NCBI GenBank assembly: GCA_965229615.1
Contig: OZ245890.1
Coordinates: forward strand, 248,001-312,000
Source: G965229615 sp965229615
Lineage (GTDB): Bacteria > Pseudomonadota > Alphaproteobacteria > Rickettsiales > Midichloriaceae
Reading direction: 5' to 3'
Length of the DNA stretch: 64,000 bases
In this document: in pieces, positions 1 to 10,406 of the stretch
Layout: every line of letters begins with the position of its first letter
How positions within the stretch are numbered: the first letter of the stretch is position 1
The notes under the pieces: generated by a model
The model's database searches: none
Told to the model about the DNA's origin: nothing
What the model saw: only the letters and a program-made list of their open reading frames with translations
Position numbers and translations under genes: made by a program

Positions 1-849
1 TGCTTCAACAAGGGGAGCTGTATACTTATTATCAAAGAAGATTTTGTGTACCTTACTATTGCAATTATACAAGAGAGATATGAATTCTTGAGCAATGCTA
101 TTTTGTTGCATGGAGCGCAAGTCATCAAGATTCTTATTGATATTATCAATTTGTTGATGCAAAAAATTGGACTGATCCGTCGACAAACCACTATATTGAC
201 ATTCAATCTTTGTAAGTTGATTTTGCATCTCGCTTCTAAGACCTACAATGATCTTGATCATTTTGCTAATGTCATTTATATCATTAGCATTAATACCTTG
301 ATATAGTTTGTTTGCTACTGCTCGTATAGCTATAATATCTTGTAAGGTCTGTAGTGCATTGTATTGTTCAATAAATGGTACATACGTATTAGCAAACCCA
401 GCAAGATGTGGAATGCTGCTGTTAGCATATGTATTATTCACCGTCATATCTGCTGACATATATGCATGATGTGCAAAAATCTCCGTTATAGGTGTTAAGA
501 AGTTGATATTTATATTTGCTGATGTAAATAAAAATATTGTTTTAGCAACAGCATTAATACCGGAAATTATATATGGTAGATCATTAATGCCAAGAGGAGT
601 TTTTGCAACACTCAACAAATTTATTATAGTGCTATATCTATCTCTCTTAGTCGCGATTTTCTCAGTCGCGTTAGGTTGCATATAGTTATGAAACATATCT
701 TGCACCCTAATCAAATCATCGTTACTTTCAACTATACGCATAATATTGATGGCTGAGTAAATACTCAAAGTGCTCTTGTTGTTATTTGTACAACCTATGA
801 TTTTTTTTCTAAAAGTTCTTTCAAGTTGTTCTAATATTGCTATTAACAT
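1..849 (-). CDS. unknown helical protein, 3' end outside window
   Basis: The minus strand is open from an ATG at 849 down to the window edge (283 codons, no stop), so the C-terminus lies outside. The start is fixed by an in-frame TAG immediately upstream (850-852) and a good ribosome binding site (GAGGAAAA) a few bases before the ATG. The visible part is mostly helical and rich in Asn, Ile, Ser and Gln. It has one moderately hydrophobic stretch around residues 85-125 and coiled-coil-like Gln/Asn-rich segments near residues 215-255. I see no signal peptide and recognise no family. It is the last gene upstream of the MsbA-like gene in the same orientation, separated by about 270 bp. Confidence 0.75.
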   Translation of the reverse strand, partial: MLIAILEQLERTFRKKIIGCTNNNKSTLSIYSAINIMRIVESNDDLIRVQDMFHNYMQPNATEKIATKRDRYSTIINLLSVAKTPLGINDLPYIISGINAVAKTIFLFTSANININFLTPITEIFAHHAYMSADMTVNNTYANSSIPHLAGFANTYVPFIEQYNALQTLQDIIAIRAVANKLYQGINANDINDISKMIKIIVGLRSEMQNQLTKIECQYSGLSTDQSNFLHQQIDNINKNLDDLRSMQQNSIAQEFISLLYNCNSKVHKIFFDNKYTAPLVEA

Positions 850-1095
850 CCTATTTTCCTCAAAATGAATTCTATATTGTCGGCTAGTATCTAGCTTTAA
901 CACTCAGCACATAGAGATTTTATCTCATAACATATTAAACACATGACGTCAACTCTGCCCTAACACAGCATTGCTATATATTTGCACACTCTATATTACT
1001 ACAATAATAAAATGACACCAAGCGTTGTATGTATCGATAGTATAATACCTTTTTATAAACAGTCAAATGCAATAACATTGTCTTGCATATTAAAC

Positions 1096-1120
1096 TTGAA
1101 ATATTAATAATATATTTCAA
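1096..1120 (-). terminator. AT-rich hairpin at the end of the ABC exporter gene
   Basis: A perfect 9-bp inverted repeat (TTGAAATAT / ATATTTCAA, 7-nt loop) overlaps the stop codon of the ABC transporter gene. No clear T-run follows on the minus strand and the stem is almost pure A/T, so terminator function is uncertain. Confidence 0.3.
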
Positions 1121-2892
1121 ATTTCACTGATTTTTGAATATAAACCTTTATAATAACCACCTGCTTTTATTAGATCATCATGCATTCCTTGCTCACATAT
1201 TTCTCCGTTATGCATCACAATAATGTTATTGGCATGTTGTATTGTTGATAAACGATGAGCAATAATAATACATGTACGGTTTTGTGTAAGTCTCTTAATA
1301 CCTTGTTGTACATCATGTTCATTTTGCATATCTAAAGACGATGTCGCTTCATCTAATAGAAGAACATTTGGGTTTTTCAAAAATGCTCTTGCTATTGCAA
1401 TTCTTTGCTTTTGTCCTCCCGACAATCTAACACCTTTTTCTCCAACAAATGTTTCAAAACCTTGCGGCAGAGCATTAATGAAACCAGTTGCTGCAGCTAT
1501 TTCTGCTGCGTTGTATATTCTTTCACTCGGTGCACTTGGATCGCCATATGCTATATTCTCGTATATAGTTGCAGAAAAGATTGCAGGATCCTGACTCACA
1601 TATGCAAACTCTCTTCTAAAATCACTCAGCAGCATTTTAGATATATCTATACCATTATATGTTATCACCCCTCTTTGAATATTATAAAAACGTAACAGGA
1701 GTTGAAATATTGTACTCTTACCAGCGCCCGACTTACCAACAAGTGCAGTTGTTTTGCCAACTGGAAACGTTGCTGAAAAATTCTTAAGAGCCGGTATATT
1801 TTTTTTTGCAGGATAAAAAAATGTTACGTTATCAAATACTATACTGGTAATATGATGTGCCGCCTCATGCGCAGCAGCATCAAAAATCTCTATTTGTGAT
1901 ATTCTAAGTGGATTTTCAACATCAACAATATCGGGTTTTTTGTTTAAAAACTCACTGATTCTTTCTGAAACACCATATGCCTTTTGTATGTTATTTATCA
2001 CTTCACTTAGTGCACCCATTGATGCTGCACATAAAACTGTTAAGAATATAAAACTTGACAGTTGTCCCGGTGTTATAACATTATTTATTACATCTTTACT
2101 ACCAATCCATAACACGAATGCAATTGTAGAAAATATTCCAGTGATCATAAGAAAAGTCAAAGCAGACCTCGATACAATCCTTTCTAAGCCCATTTTAACT
2201 GTTTCATCTAGCTTCCTTTCAAATCTTTGTCTTTCAAAATCTTCCTGTGAGTAAGCTTGTATTGTTTTAATATTATTGATTACTTCTTCTGATATTGATG
2301 TGAGTTCAGCAACTTTATCCTGCGAGTTTCTTGCAAGCTTGCGTGTATACCTACCCAATATTATTATTGGTAGTACTATAACTGGCACAGTAACCATTAT
2401 TATTGCTGTTAACTTAGGACTTGTTAATATAAGAAGTATCATACCACCTATGAGCATCACTAGATTGCGTAGCATTACTGATAAGCTACTACTTATAACA
2501 TTATATATCACTGTTGTATCACTTGACAACTGAGATAGTAGTTCTCCTGCTTTATTCACTTCAAAAAAGCTTGGTGACATAGTGAGAATCTTGTTCTGAA
2601 TTTTTCGTCTTATATCACAAACTAACTTCTCTCCTATGTAAGTTATGAAAAAAAATCTGCAAGCTGTTGCTATGCCAAGAATAAATACTACTAATATTGT
2701 TTTTAAAACGGCCATATTAAGAGTTGCAGGATCACCTTGAGACAACCCATTATCTACTATATGTCTCAAGTTCTGACTTAGCAATAATACAGCACTAGAG
2801 CTAAACAACAACGCTATAACAGCGTATATCACTTCTCTTCTATATGGTCTTAAATATAATATGATTGACCTAAAATTACTGAATACTTGCAT
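1117..2892 (-). CDS. MsbA-type ABC exporter, fused permease/ATPase
   Basis: This 591-residue half-transporter has an N-terminal six-helix type 1 exporter domain (about residues 15-320) and a C-terminal nucleotide-binding domain (about 350-591). Visible motifs are Walker A GKSGAGKST, the signature LSGGQKQRIAIARAF, Walker B VLLLDEATSSLD and the H-loop IIIAHRLST. It resembles the MsbA-related permease/ATPase subfamily common in alphaproteobacteria, which flips lipids or exports hydrophobic substrates as a homodimer in the inner membrane. The substrate cannot be read from the sequence. It lies 96 bp downstream of secA on the same strand. Confidence is high for the family, low for lipid A as substrate. 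Confidence 0.93.
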   Translation of the reverse strand: MQVFSNFRSIILYLRPYRREVIYAVIALLFSSSAVLLLSQNLRHIVDNGLSQGDPATLNMAVLKTILVVFILGIATACRFFFITYIGEKLVCDIRRKIQNKILTMSPSFFEVNKAGELLSQLSSDTTVIYNVISSSLSVMLRNLVMLIGGMILLILTSPKLTAIIMVTVPVIVLPIIILGRYTRKLARNSQDKVAELTSISEEVINNIKTIQAYSQEDFERQRFERKLDETVKMGLERIVSRSALTFLMITGIFSTIAFVLWIGSKDVINNVITPGQLSSFIFLTVLCAASMGALSEVINNIQKAYGVSERISEFLNKKPDIVDVENPLRISQIEIFDAAAHEAAHHITSIVFDNVTFFYPAKKNIPALKNFSATFPVGKTTALVGKSGAGKSTIFQLLLRFYNIQRGVITYNGIDISKMLLSDFRREFAYVSQDPAIFSATIYENIAYGDPSAPSERIYNAAEIAAATGFINALPQGFETFVGEKGVRLSGGQKQRIAIARAFLKNPNVLLLDEATSSLDMQNEHDVQQGIKRLTQNRTCIIIAHRLSTIQHANNIIVMHNGEICEQGMHDDLIKAGGYYKGLYSKISEI

Positions 2893-2988
2893 ATAAAATC
2901 CTTTGATATCCGAAATTTTTTTTCATGAATGGTACTACATTGCTACTTCAAACGCGAGAATGTTTTAGCTAAAAACAAAATGTTATCC

Positions 2989-5652
2989 CTATTTTAATTT
3001 ACCATGACAGTGTTTATATCTTTTACCAGAACCACAATAGCATGGATCATTCCGAGATACTGTTGGTGATACAACGCCTTGTTTGATTGAGATATTATTA
3101 GCACTCATCACATCCTCGTCATCAATATGTATATTGAATGCCCTTTCTATCACTTGTTCATTAACACTTTCAAGCATCTCACTGAACATGTTAAAAGCGT
3201 CATGCTTATATTCTAGCAATGGATTTTTTTGCCCATAGGAGCGCAGTGTTATACCAGTACGTAATTGATCTAAACTATATAAGTGGTCTTTCCACAGATG
3301 ATCAAGTGTTATAAGCCATATATTCTGTAGCAACACAACAAACCTATTCATACTAGTTTGCTCGATTTTTTCACTTAGCTGTTGTTGTATTTGCCCGTTA
3401 AGATGTGATATCAGTTGTAATTTAACATTTTTGCTATCATGTACATTGTCTTGCATCTGCATCCATTGTTGTACTTGATGCTCAATGCCATATGTTCTAT
3501 GTATCTCCTTATCAAGATTTTCAATATCCCATTCATCAACTACGCCAGTTGCAAAGATGCCAACAAGTCGCTCTAGCAGGTGATTTGATAACTGTCGTAC
3601 AAGATCAGGAAGTTGCTCTGGTAAATCTAAAATACTATGACGTTTGCTGTATACTACCTGCCTCTGTTCATTTACTACATCATCATACTGTAAAAGATTC
3701 TTTCTTATTTCATAGTTTCTCGCTTCAACTTTTTGCTGTGCCTTTTCCAGTGATCTGCTAACTAGTGGATGCACTATAGCCTCATTTTCTTTTAATCCCA
3801 TTCTAAGTAGTAAATTACTGATCTTATCTGACCCAAACAGACGCATCAGGTCGTCTTCCATCGATAGAAAAAATTTTGTCCTTCCCTCATCTCCCTGTCT
3901 TCCAGCTCTGCCACGCAATTGATCATCAATTCTTCTCGATTCATGTCGTTCACTGCCTATAACAAACAATCCACCTGCTCGTTTTACTATTTCTCTTTCT
4001 TGAAGTAGTTGTTCACCTACTTCTAATAATATCTTCTTGTATAAATCAGGATTTTGTTCTTTTGTTTGCCTATGTTTATCACGCATTATTGTTGATGCCA
4101 ACATCTCAGGATTGCCACCAAGAATTATATCAGTACCTCTTCCTGCCATGTTTGTAGCTATTGTGACAACACCAGGACGTCCTGCTTGGCCTATTATTTC
4201 TGCTTCCATCGCATGATGTTTTGCATTTAGGATATTATGCTTGATGCCTTCTTTTTTTAGAAGGGAGGATATGTACTCTGACTTTTCAACACTGATTGTA
4301 CCAACTAAAACAGGTTGCTGTTCTGCATTTGCTGCTTTAATCTCATTGATGATAGCAGTATATTTTTCCTTTGCTGTACGATATATCACATCATCATCAT
4401 GGACACATTGTATTGGTACATTTGTTGGGACTGATACAACTTGTAGATTGTATATTTCAGCTAATTCTGTTGCCTCTTTCATTGCTGTACCAGTCATGCC
4501 ACTCAACTTTGGGTACATTCTGAAATAGTTCTGGAATGTAATTGATGCTATTGTTTGATTTTCACTATGGATTTTAACCTTCTCCTTGGCTTCTATTGAC
4601 TGATGCAAACCATCAGAATATCTGCGTCCATCCATTACACGACCTGTATGCTCATCAACTATCATAACTTTTTTATCTCTGACGATATAATCAACATCCA
4701 TCTTGAAAAGAGTATGAGCCTTCAGCGATTGATTAACATGATGTAGTATATGAATATTTTCGATATCGTATAATGACGAGCCATCAGCTATAATTTTCGA
4801 CCTTTGCAGGCTCTTTTCAACGTTGTGGATGCCGTTATCTGTCAGCATAACATTGCGTAGTTTTTCATCTACCTCATAATCATCTCTTACGAGATTTTCG
4901 ATTATTGTATTAATATGAGTATAGAGAATAGGATTGTCATCTGTGCTGCCAGATATGATAAGTGGAGTTCTAGCCTCATCTATTAAAACACTATCCAGTT
5001 CATCAACGATTGCATAGTTAAATGGCCGTTGAACCATACTTGCTCTATTATACTTCAGATTATCACGAAGATAATCAAAGCCAAATTCATTATTGGTACC
5101 ATATGTTACATCAGCATTATATGCAGTCTTTTTGTCTTCATCTGTCATTCCTGATAATATGCAGCCAATCTGCATACTAAGAAATGTATAAAGTGGCCCC
5201 ATCCATTCAGCATCACGTTTTACAAGGTAATCATTTGTAGTGACGATATGTACACCATCACATGACAAACCATTTAAATATGCTGGTAATGTTGCAGCAA
5301 GAGTCTTTCCCTCACCAGTGCGCATCTCAGCTATCAAACCACGATGCATCACTATTCCACCAAGTAACTGTACATCATAATGTCGTTTACCTAACACTCT
5401 TTTTGAAGCCTCTCTCATTGTTGCAAATGCTTTCGGCAGAATTACATTCATCGTAGGTGTGATGTCTGAATTGTGCTGTTTTGCATCCGCCACTATGTTA
5501 CGCATCAGCTGAGTTTGTCCACGCAATTCATCGTCAGATATTTGCTGCATGTCATTTTCAATTGCATTGATTTGTTGTATGATTGGCTTAAGTTTTTCAA
5601 GAAACTTCTCATTTGGCGATTTAAAAAGTCTTTTAATAATGAATGAAAACAT
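2989..5652 (-). CDS. secA: preprotein translocase ATPase SecA
   Basis: SecA drives post-translational export of unfolded proteins through SecYEG. The 887-residue protein is full length for an alphaproteobacterial SecA. Visible are the Walker A region RTGEGKTL (about residues 104-111), the DEAD-like segment DELDSVLIDEARTP, the helicase motif NMAGRGTDI, the arginine-finger region QLRGRAGRQGD, and a C-terminal SEC-C zinc site (CYCGSGKRYKHCH), which binds SecB or phospholipid. The start MFSFIIKRLF is typical. lepB, the signal peptidase gene, is divergent 170 bp away, so two export functions are neighbours. Confidence 0.98.
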   Translation of the reverse strand: MFSFIIKRLFKSPNEKFLEKLKPIIQQINAIENDMQQISDDELRGQTQLMRNIVADAKQHNSDITPTMNVILPKAFATMREASKRVLGKRHYDVQLLGGIVMHRGLIAEMRTGEGKTLAATLPAYLNGLSCDGVHIVTTNDYLVKRDAEWMGPLYTFLSMQIGCILSGMTDEDKKTAYNADVTYGTNNEFGFDYLRDNLKYNRASMVQRPFNYAIVDELDSVLIDEARTPLIISGSTDDNPILYTHINTIIENLVRDDYEVDEKLRNVMLTDNGIHNVEKSLQRSKIIADGSSLYDIENIHILHHVNQSLKAHTLFKMDVDYIVRDKKVMIVDEHTGRVMDGRRYSDGLHQSIEAKEKVKIHSENQTIASITFQNYFRMYPKLSGMTGTAMKEATELAEIYNLQVVSVPTNVPIQCVHDDDVIYRTAKEKYTAIINEIKAANAEQQPVLVGTISVEKSEYISSLLKKEGIKHNILNAKHHAMEAEIIGQAGRPGVVTIATNMAGRGTDIILGGNPEMLASTIMRDKHRQTKEQNPDLYKKILLEVGEQLLQEREIVKRAGGLFVIGSERHESRRIDDQLRGRAGRQGDEGRTKFFLSMEDDLMRLFGSDKISNLLLRMGLKENEAIVHPLVSRSLEKAQQKVEARNYEIRKNLLQYDDVVNEQRQVVYSKRHSILDLPEQLPDLVRQLSNHLLERLVGIFATGVVDEWDIENLDKEIHRTYGIEHQVQQWMQMQDNVHDSKNVKLQLISHLNGQIQQQLSEKIEQTSMNRFVVLLQNIWLITLDHLWKDHLYSLDQLRTGITLRSYGQKNPLLEYKHDAFNMFSEMLESVNEQVIERAFNIHIDDEDVMSANNISIKQGVVSPTVSRNDPCYCGSGKRYKHCHGKLK

Positions 5653-5823
5653 GTAATCAAAATGATATTCGATGCACAGATCTCAATTTAGATATGCTGA
5701 ACATGTGAAAACGTGTATTGCTTGATAGCAATACCAGCATTTGTAATTTTAAACAAGTTTTGTTATATAACTGATGAGCGTTTACTGCAACAGTGATGAT
5801 ATCGTACAATCATACAATATACA

Positions 5824-6639
5824 ATGGTACAACACATCAATAGGAAATTCATATCAAGTACAAAACAGGATCAAGATAGTGGCTTTTTCAACAATCTGTT
5901 TTCATTTGAAAGTATAAAAACAATAATATTTGCAATAGCAATAGCATTGCTGCTGCGTAGCTGTATATTTGAACCATTTAAGATACCATCAGGTTCAATG
6001 AAGGCAAACCTTCTTGTTGGCGATTACATATTCGTCTCAAAATATAGCTATGGTTATGGTCCATATTCATCAAGTGTACCACTACATTTTATACAGAAGA
6101 GGATTTTCTTTTCTGAACCAAAAAGAGGCGATATAGTTGTTTTCCGTTCACCTGATGATAGCGATCCAAAGAAGTTTTATATTAAAAGGCTTATAGGTTT
6201 ACCAGGTGATAGGGTTCAGCTTATCAATGGTATCATTAGGATAAATGATATACAAATGTCACAACAATATATTAGCAAATATGAGGACATTACCATAGAT
6301 AAGTTTGGCAATAAAAATATTGTAGTTCTGGACAAATTTGTAGAAACCACTCCTGAGGGTAGAGAGTATAATGTTTTTTATGATGATAGATATAGCAGAA
6401 CTAGTTTTCCCAACACAACTGATGTATATGTTGTGCCAGAACATTACTATTTTTTCATGGGTGATAATAGGAACAATTCCATTGATAGTAGATTTACAAA
6501 GGATGGTATGGGATACATTCACGAATTGCGTTTGATAGGTAGAACGGATTTTATCATATGGAATAGCTCGACATCATTAGTTGATGTAGTATTTGGAAAG
6601 GAAAAAAATAACAGATGTTTTATGAAATTAGATGAATAA
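5824..6639 (+). CDS. lepB: signal peptidase I
   Basis: This 271-residue S26 serine protease cleaves signal peptides from Sec and Tat substrates at the outer face of the inner membrane. One transmembrane segment (about residues 32-47) precedes the catalytic motif PSGSM (Ser58). The general base Lys121 lies in KRLIGLPGD, and the C-terminal box D signature GDNRNNSIDSR is present. It is divergent from secA. The start has no strong Shine-Dalgarno, but no better alternative exists. Confidence 0.96.
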   Translation: MVQHINRKFISSTKQDQDSGFFNNLFSFESIKTIIFAIAIALLLRSCIFEPFKIPSGSMKANLLVGDYIFVSKYSYGYGPYSSSVPLHFIQKRIFFSEPKRGDIVVFRSPDDSDPKKFYIKRLIGLPGDRVQLINGIIRINDIQMSQQYISKYEDITIDKFGNKNIVVLDKFVETTPEGREYNVFYDDRYSRTSFPNTTDVYVVPEHYYFFMGDNRNNSIDSRFTKDGMGYIHELRLIGRTDFIIWNSSTSLVDVVFGKEKNNRCFMKLDE

Positions 6640-6668
6640 TAGTGTATTTAATCTCAATATATTAAATC

Positions 6669-7912
6669 ATGCAGAAGTGCGACAAGATCACAAGAACTGA
6701 TGTTTCAATAATTATAGGCAATGCTTTAGAACACTTTGATACATCACTCTATGTGTTTTTAGCACCAATATTGGCACGTTTTTTTTTCCAAACTATGAAC
6801 CAATAGTTCAACTAATTCTAGTATACGGTGTGCTCATAACATCAATGTTCACAAGACCAATTGGTGGATATATTTTTGGTATGATTGCTCAAAAAAAAGG
6901 TCCACTTATTGGGCTCTCATACTCTTTAATTGGTGTCTCAATTTGTACTCTCTTGATTGGTTTTATGCCATCATATTCAACCATTGGGTGGGTTGGGGCA
7001 GCGCTTGTTGTATTACTGCGGTTTATAAACGGAATATTCGCAGCAGGTGAAGTGACAATATCAAGATTGTACATCTTGAAGAATAAGGATATTAGATTAA
7101 CATACAAAATATCTTCATACTATGAAGTATCAACAATTGTGGGAATAGTATTGGCATCAGCATTCAGTGCAATCGTGCTATATACAACAGATGAAATACA
7201 ATCAGTTTTATGGAGAATATGTTTTATACTGGGTGGTTGTACTGGTATATTTGGATATATGTTGCGAATACAAGGTGTTAAAACTTGTACAGGTATAGTA
7301 TATTACAACTATACATCTATGAAAACTATTATATTACAAAATAAGTATGAGCTGTTTGTTATAGCACTGAATATTGGTATTGGGCACATAACATATGCAG
7401 TGCCATTTATTTTAATGAATACTTTAATACCAATTATTAATCCAAGTATATCTGTAGCAACAATGATGTCATATAACACATTACTATTAATATTTGATGG
7501 TGTACTTTTGCTACTTTATTCAAAAATATCAATAAACTTTGCAGCATCTACTATTATCATTTTTAGTTGTGCTTGTTTATCGATTATTGCAGCATTCATG
7601 TTCACAATAATGATGTATTTTAACAGCTTGGTGGTTGTGACGGCAATGCGACTTATAATAGCATTATGTGGTACAATTATTGTTATGGTACAAAATGTAT
7701 ATTACAAAGATCTTCTCAAAGATACTTGTGATAAGTATGTTATCATGGGAGTTAGTAATGCGTTGGGTAGTAGTATTGGTAAAATAACTCCTGTATTATG
7801 TTTATGGATGTTTCACACTACAGGATCCATATTTCCTATTGGTGTTTATATTACTATATTTACAACACTCAATATTTTTGCAGTAGTAAGTACTATAAAA
7901 TGTGCAGATTGA
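6669..7912 (+). pseudogene. MFS transporter (ProP-like), frameshifted in a poly-T run
   Basis: The long open frame (6830-7912) encodes a 12-helix-type major facilitator protein with FTRPIGGYIFG, but it lacks the usual N-terminus. That N-terminus is present upstream in another frame from ATG 6669 (GNALEHFDTSLYVFLAPI), typical of the metabolite:H+ symporter/ProP branch. The two frames meet at a run of nine T at 6779-6787. With nine T the first frame stops at TAG 6813; a tenth T would restore one protein of about 415 residues. Both halves look conserved, so this may be a recent mutation, a sequencing error at a homopolymer, or a gene rescued by polymerase slippage. The substrate (proline, betaine or an organic acid) cannot be determined. 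Confidence 0.8.
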
Positions 7913-8115
7913 ACGATTTGATGTTTATACAACATTGAGTTAATGATTTTACCACTTTAAAATTAGTAGTGATATGAAACTTATTGCGTCTTAGGAGTAT
8001 GAATATTATCATACATACAGCTATAATAATATATCTATCTATGTTGCATAAGCATCAGGCAATTAATGGTGAGGCAGTTATAGTACGATAGTAACTCTAT
8101 ACGAGAAAGCTAGGA

Positions 8116-9753
8116 GTGTTGAGTGACAAAAAAAATATTATGAGTTCATTTATCATGGCAAAACTTGATTATAGTATGATGAAAGTGATTATTAGCAGAG
8201 TATCTTTTTTTTCATGGTTATGCAGCATTAATTTTAACGTTACATTTGCTGGTGATGAATATTTTGGAGTTCAGCATGATAACACATCATATAAAAAAAT
8301 CTATATCGATTCAAACGCAATAACGAAATTTGATGATGCACAAACATTTGAAAAGCAGCACCTTTTCAACTCAACTGCTTCAGATAAAAAAAATGATGAA
8401 AACACCAATCAGCAGCAAATAAAGGTAAAACTCCCTGAAGATAATATTATAACAACTACAGATGAAAACACCAATCAGCAGCAAATGAAAACATCAAAAA
8501 ATGATGATAATTACACTGCAAGTGTAAAGAAAAATGGTTTTACATCAATTACAACCAGCTCTGATGGAACTTTTATAGGAAGTTTACAAAATAAAAAAGA
8601 TACTAATATAATATCAGCAGGTGCTAGTAGGGTTCCACCACCAATACCACCATCAGCAAATGTTGAGCAGAAATCATATGTTGATTTCAGTAAAATAGAG
8701 GATAGTAAGTCTCAGAGTGGAACACCTGCAAGCAATGCTAAAAAATCAGAGCAGCAGCCTTCTATTGAGAACAATGAAGTGGTAAAAATCAAAGATGTCA
8801 AACAAGAGAAAATTAGTAGCAGTCCTGTTAATGATAGCAAAACTAAAAAACATAGTGCTGAGAGTGTGGAGACAAAATCTGCTGGCCAGAAGCAAACAAA
8901 GAGCGAATCAGAAGAAGATATAACTATTGAAGAGATAATCTTAGATAATGAAGTATTCAATCGTCCAGTATATGATTACAGAAATGTTGTACTACCTCCT
9001 GCAATTAACAAGAAACATTACAGTGATAATAACAGACATTTGCCAAAAGTTTTCTATCAAAATGAATATACAAGCCTACTTTTCAGTGCTATAAAGAGCG
9101 ATGATATACAAGGAATTAATTCACTATTACAAAGGGGGGCTAATATTAATGCACAAGATACATCAAGTGGCTATACTCCGTTAATGTACGCAGTCAAGTA
9201 CAATCGTATGAAAGCTCTTAGGTATCTTATTGTGAAGGGGGCTGATATAAATCGTACAACAATTAATGGTCAAAATGCTCTACACGTTGCTGTGAGTATG
9301 AGCAATGCCAAAGCAATAGAAGTATTATTGTCTGCAGGTATAAATGCTACAGCCAAGGACAAATATGGTAGACGTCCATCTGACTATATGAAGTCTAACC
9401 TTACGAACATCTCATTGATAATGGTCTCAAATTATCAAGATATGAATAAAGCATTGATAGACTTTGTTGGATTGGGCACATTTGAAGCAGTACAAAGAGC
9501 ATTGCAAAATGGCGCAGATATCAACTGTCATGATGACAATGGCAATGTAGGAGATACGCCATTAATGATAGCCATTAGGTGTCAAGATGTACAGATGGTG
9601 TCACTATTATTAAATAATGGTGCAAGTCTCACAACAAAAAATCATAGTGGACAAAGCGCAGTTGCAGTCGCGCTGAGTGTTAAAAATCAGGACATTATAA
9701 ACATCTTAAGAACAGTCAAAATAAATAGGGAGCTAGAAGAAGTAATTAAGTAA
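8116..9753 (+). CDS. exported ankyrin-repeat protein, candidate effector
   Basis: The protein has three parts: an N-terminal hydrophobic segment resembling a signal peptide ending near NVTFAG; a long polar, Ser/Lys/Gln-rich and probably disordered region (about residues 50-310) with a proline patch (VPPPIPPSA); and about five ankyrin repeats (about 318-535), for example GYTPLMYAVKYNRMKALRYL and GDTPLMIAIRCQDVQMVSLL. Ankyrin proteins of Rickettsiales are often secreted into host cells; that role is inferred here. The start is uncertain: GTG 8116 overlaps an AGGAG, TTG 8119 is close to it, and ATG 8140 gives a more natural signal peptide. No operon partner is evident. Confidence 0.85.
   Translation: MLSDKKNIMSSFIMAKLDYSMMKVIISRVSFFSWLCSINFNVTFAGDEYFGVQHDNTSYKKIYIDSNAITKFDDAQTFEKQHLFNSTASDKKNDENTNQQQIKVKLPEDNIITTTDENTNQQQMKTSKNDDNYTASVKKNGFTSITTSSDGTFIGSLQNKKDTNIISAGASRVPPPIPPSANVEQKSYVDFSKIEDSKSQSGTPASNAKKSEQQPSIENNEVVKIKDVKQEKISSSPVNDSKTKKHSAESVETKSAGQKQTKSESEEDITIEEIILDNEVFNRPVYDYRNVVLPPAINKKHYSDNNRHLPKVFYQNEYTSLLFSAIKSDDIQGINSLLQRGANINAQDTSSGYTPLMYAVKYNRMKALRYLIVKGADINRTTINGQNALHVAVSMSNAKAIEVLLSAGINATAKDKYGRRPSDYMKSNLTNISLIMVSNYQDMNKALIDFVGLGTFEAVQRALQNGADINCHDDNGNVGDTPLMIAIRCQDVQMVSLLLNNGASLTTKNHSGQSAVAVALSVKNQDIINILRTVKINRELEEVIK
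8395..8486 (+). repeat. in-frame 66-bp duplication in the ankyrin gene
   Basis: A 26-base identical segment occurs at 8395-8420 and 8461-8486, exactly 66 bases apart. It encodes DENTNQQQ twice inside the disordered part of the ankyrin protein. This looks like a recent in-frame duplication. Confidence 0.8.
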
Positions 9754-9922
9754 TGAAATGATTTTTCCATGATTGCAATCATTATGTCTTGCATAAACAT
9801 GTTTTTTTTATTATTCTCCTCATGTGATGTTTTATGGTTTTGTAATTCGTAGTTAGTGACTTGAATACAATCAAATAAAACAGTATAGACAAATCAGTAT
9901 CAAATATTGTAAAGAAAAAATT

Positions 9923-10369
9923 ATGGCGACAACTTTAAACAAAGTAACACTCATAGGAAATGTTGGTAAGGACCCTGATATCAGGACAACACACGACGGT
10001 AAAGAGGTAGCTAGTTTCACACTGGCTACGTCTGATGTTTGGCGTGATAAAAACACAAATGAAAAAAAAGAAAAGACAGAATGGCATAAAGTTGTCGTTT
10101 TCATACCACAGTTGGTTAGTGTAGTGAAAAATAACGTACGCAAAGGAAGTAGGCTATATGTTGAAGGATCATTACAAACACGTAAGTGGCAGGATCAAAG
10201 TAATGTTGACAAATATGTAACAGAGATATTGTTGCAATCATATGACAGTAGATTGTTATTGTTAGGCTCACCTAGTAATAGGGATGAAGCAAGCTATGAT
10301 AATGGTGAATCTAAAGAGCAGCATTATAAGCACAGCTCAAAAGATTTTGATGACGATATACCTTTTTAA
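9923..10369 (+). CDS. ssb: single-stranded DNA-binding protein
   Basis: SSB coats single-stranded DNA during replication, recombination and repair. The 148-residue protein has an N-terminal OB fold (about residues 1-110; NKVTLIGNVGKDPDIR, FTLATSDVW, KGSRLYVEGSLQTRKW), a short acidic linker, and the conserved C-terminal tip DFDDDIPF that binds partner proteins. Length is normal for the family. It is a single gene, with the HIT gene convergent downstream beyond a 330-bp gap. Confidence 0.97.
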   Translation: MATTLNKVTLIGNVGKDPDIRTTHDGKEVASFTLATSDVWRDKNTNEKKEKTEWHKVVVFIPQLVSVVKNNVRKGSRLYVEGSLQTRKWQDQSNVDKYVTEILLQSYDSRLLLLGSPSNRDEASYDNGESKEQHYKHSSKDFDDDIPF

Positions 10370-10406
10370 GTTGGAATTGACAGAAAAGTAGTGGATGGCG
10401 TCAGGT

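Noticed and set aside
7999..8091. 30-codon frame before the ankyrin gene
   Set aside because: The AGGAG is only one base from the ATG and no conservation can be judged.
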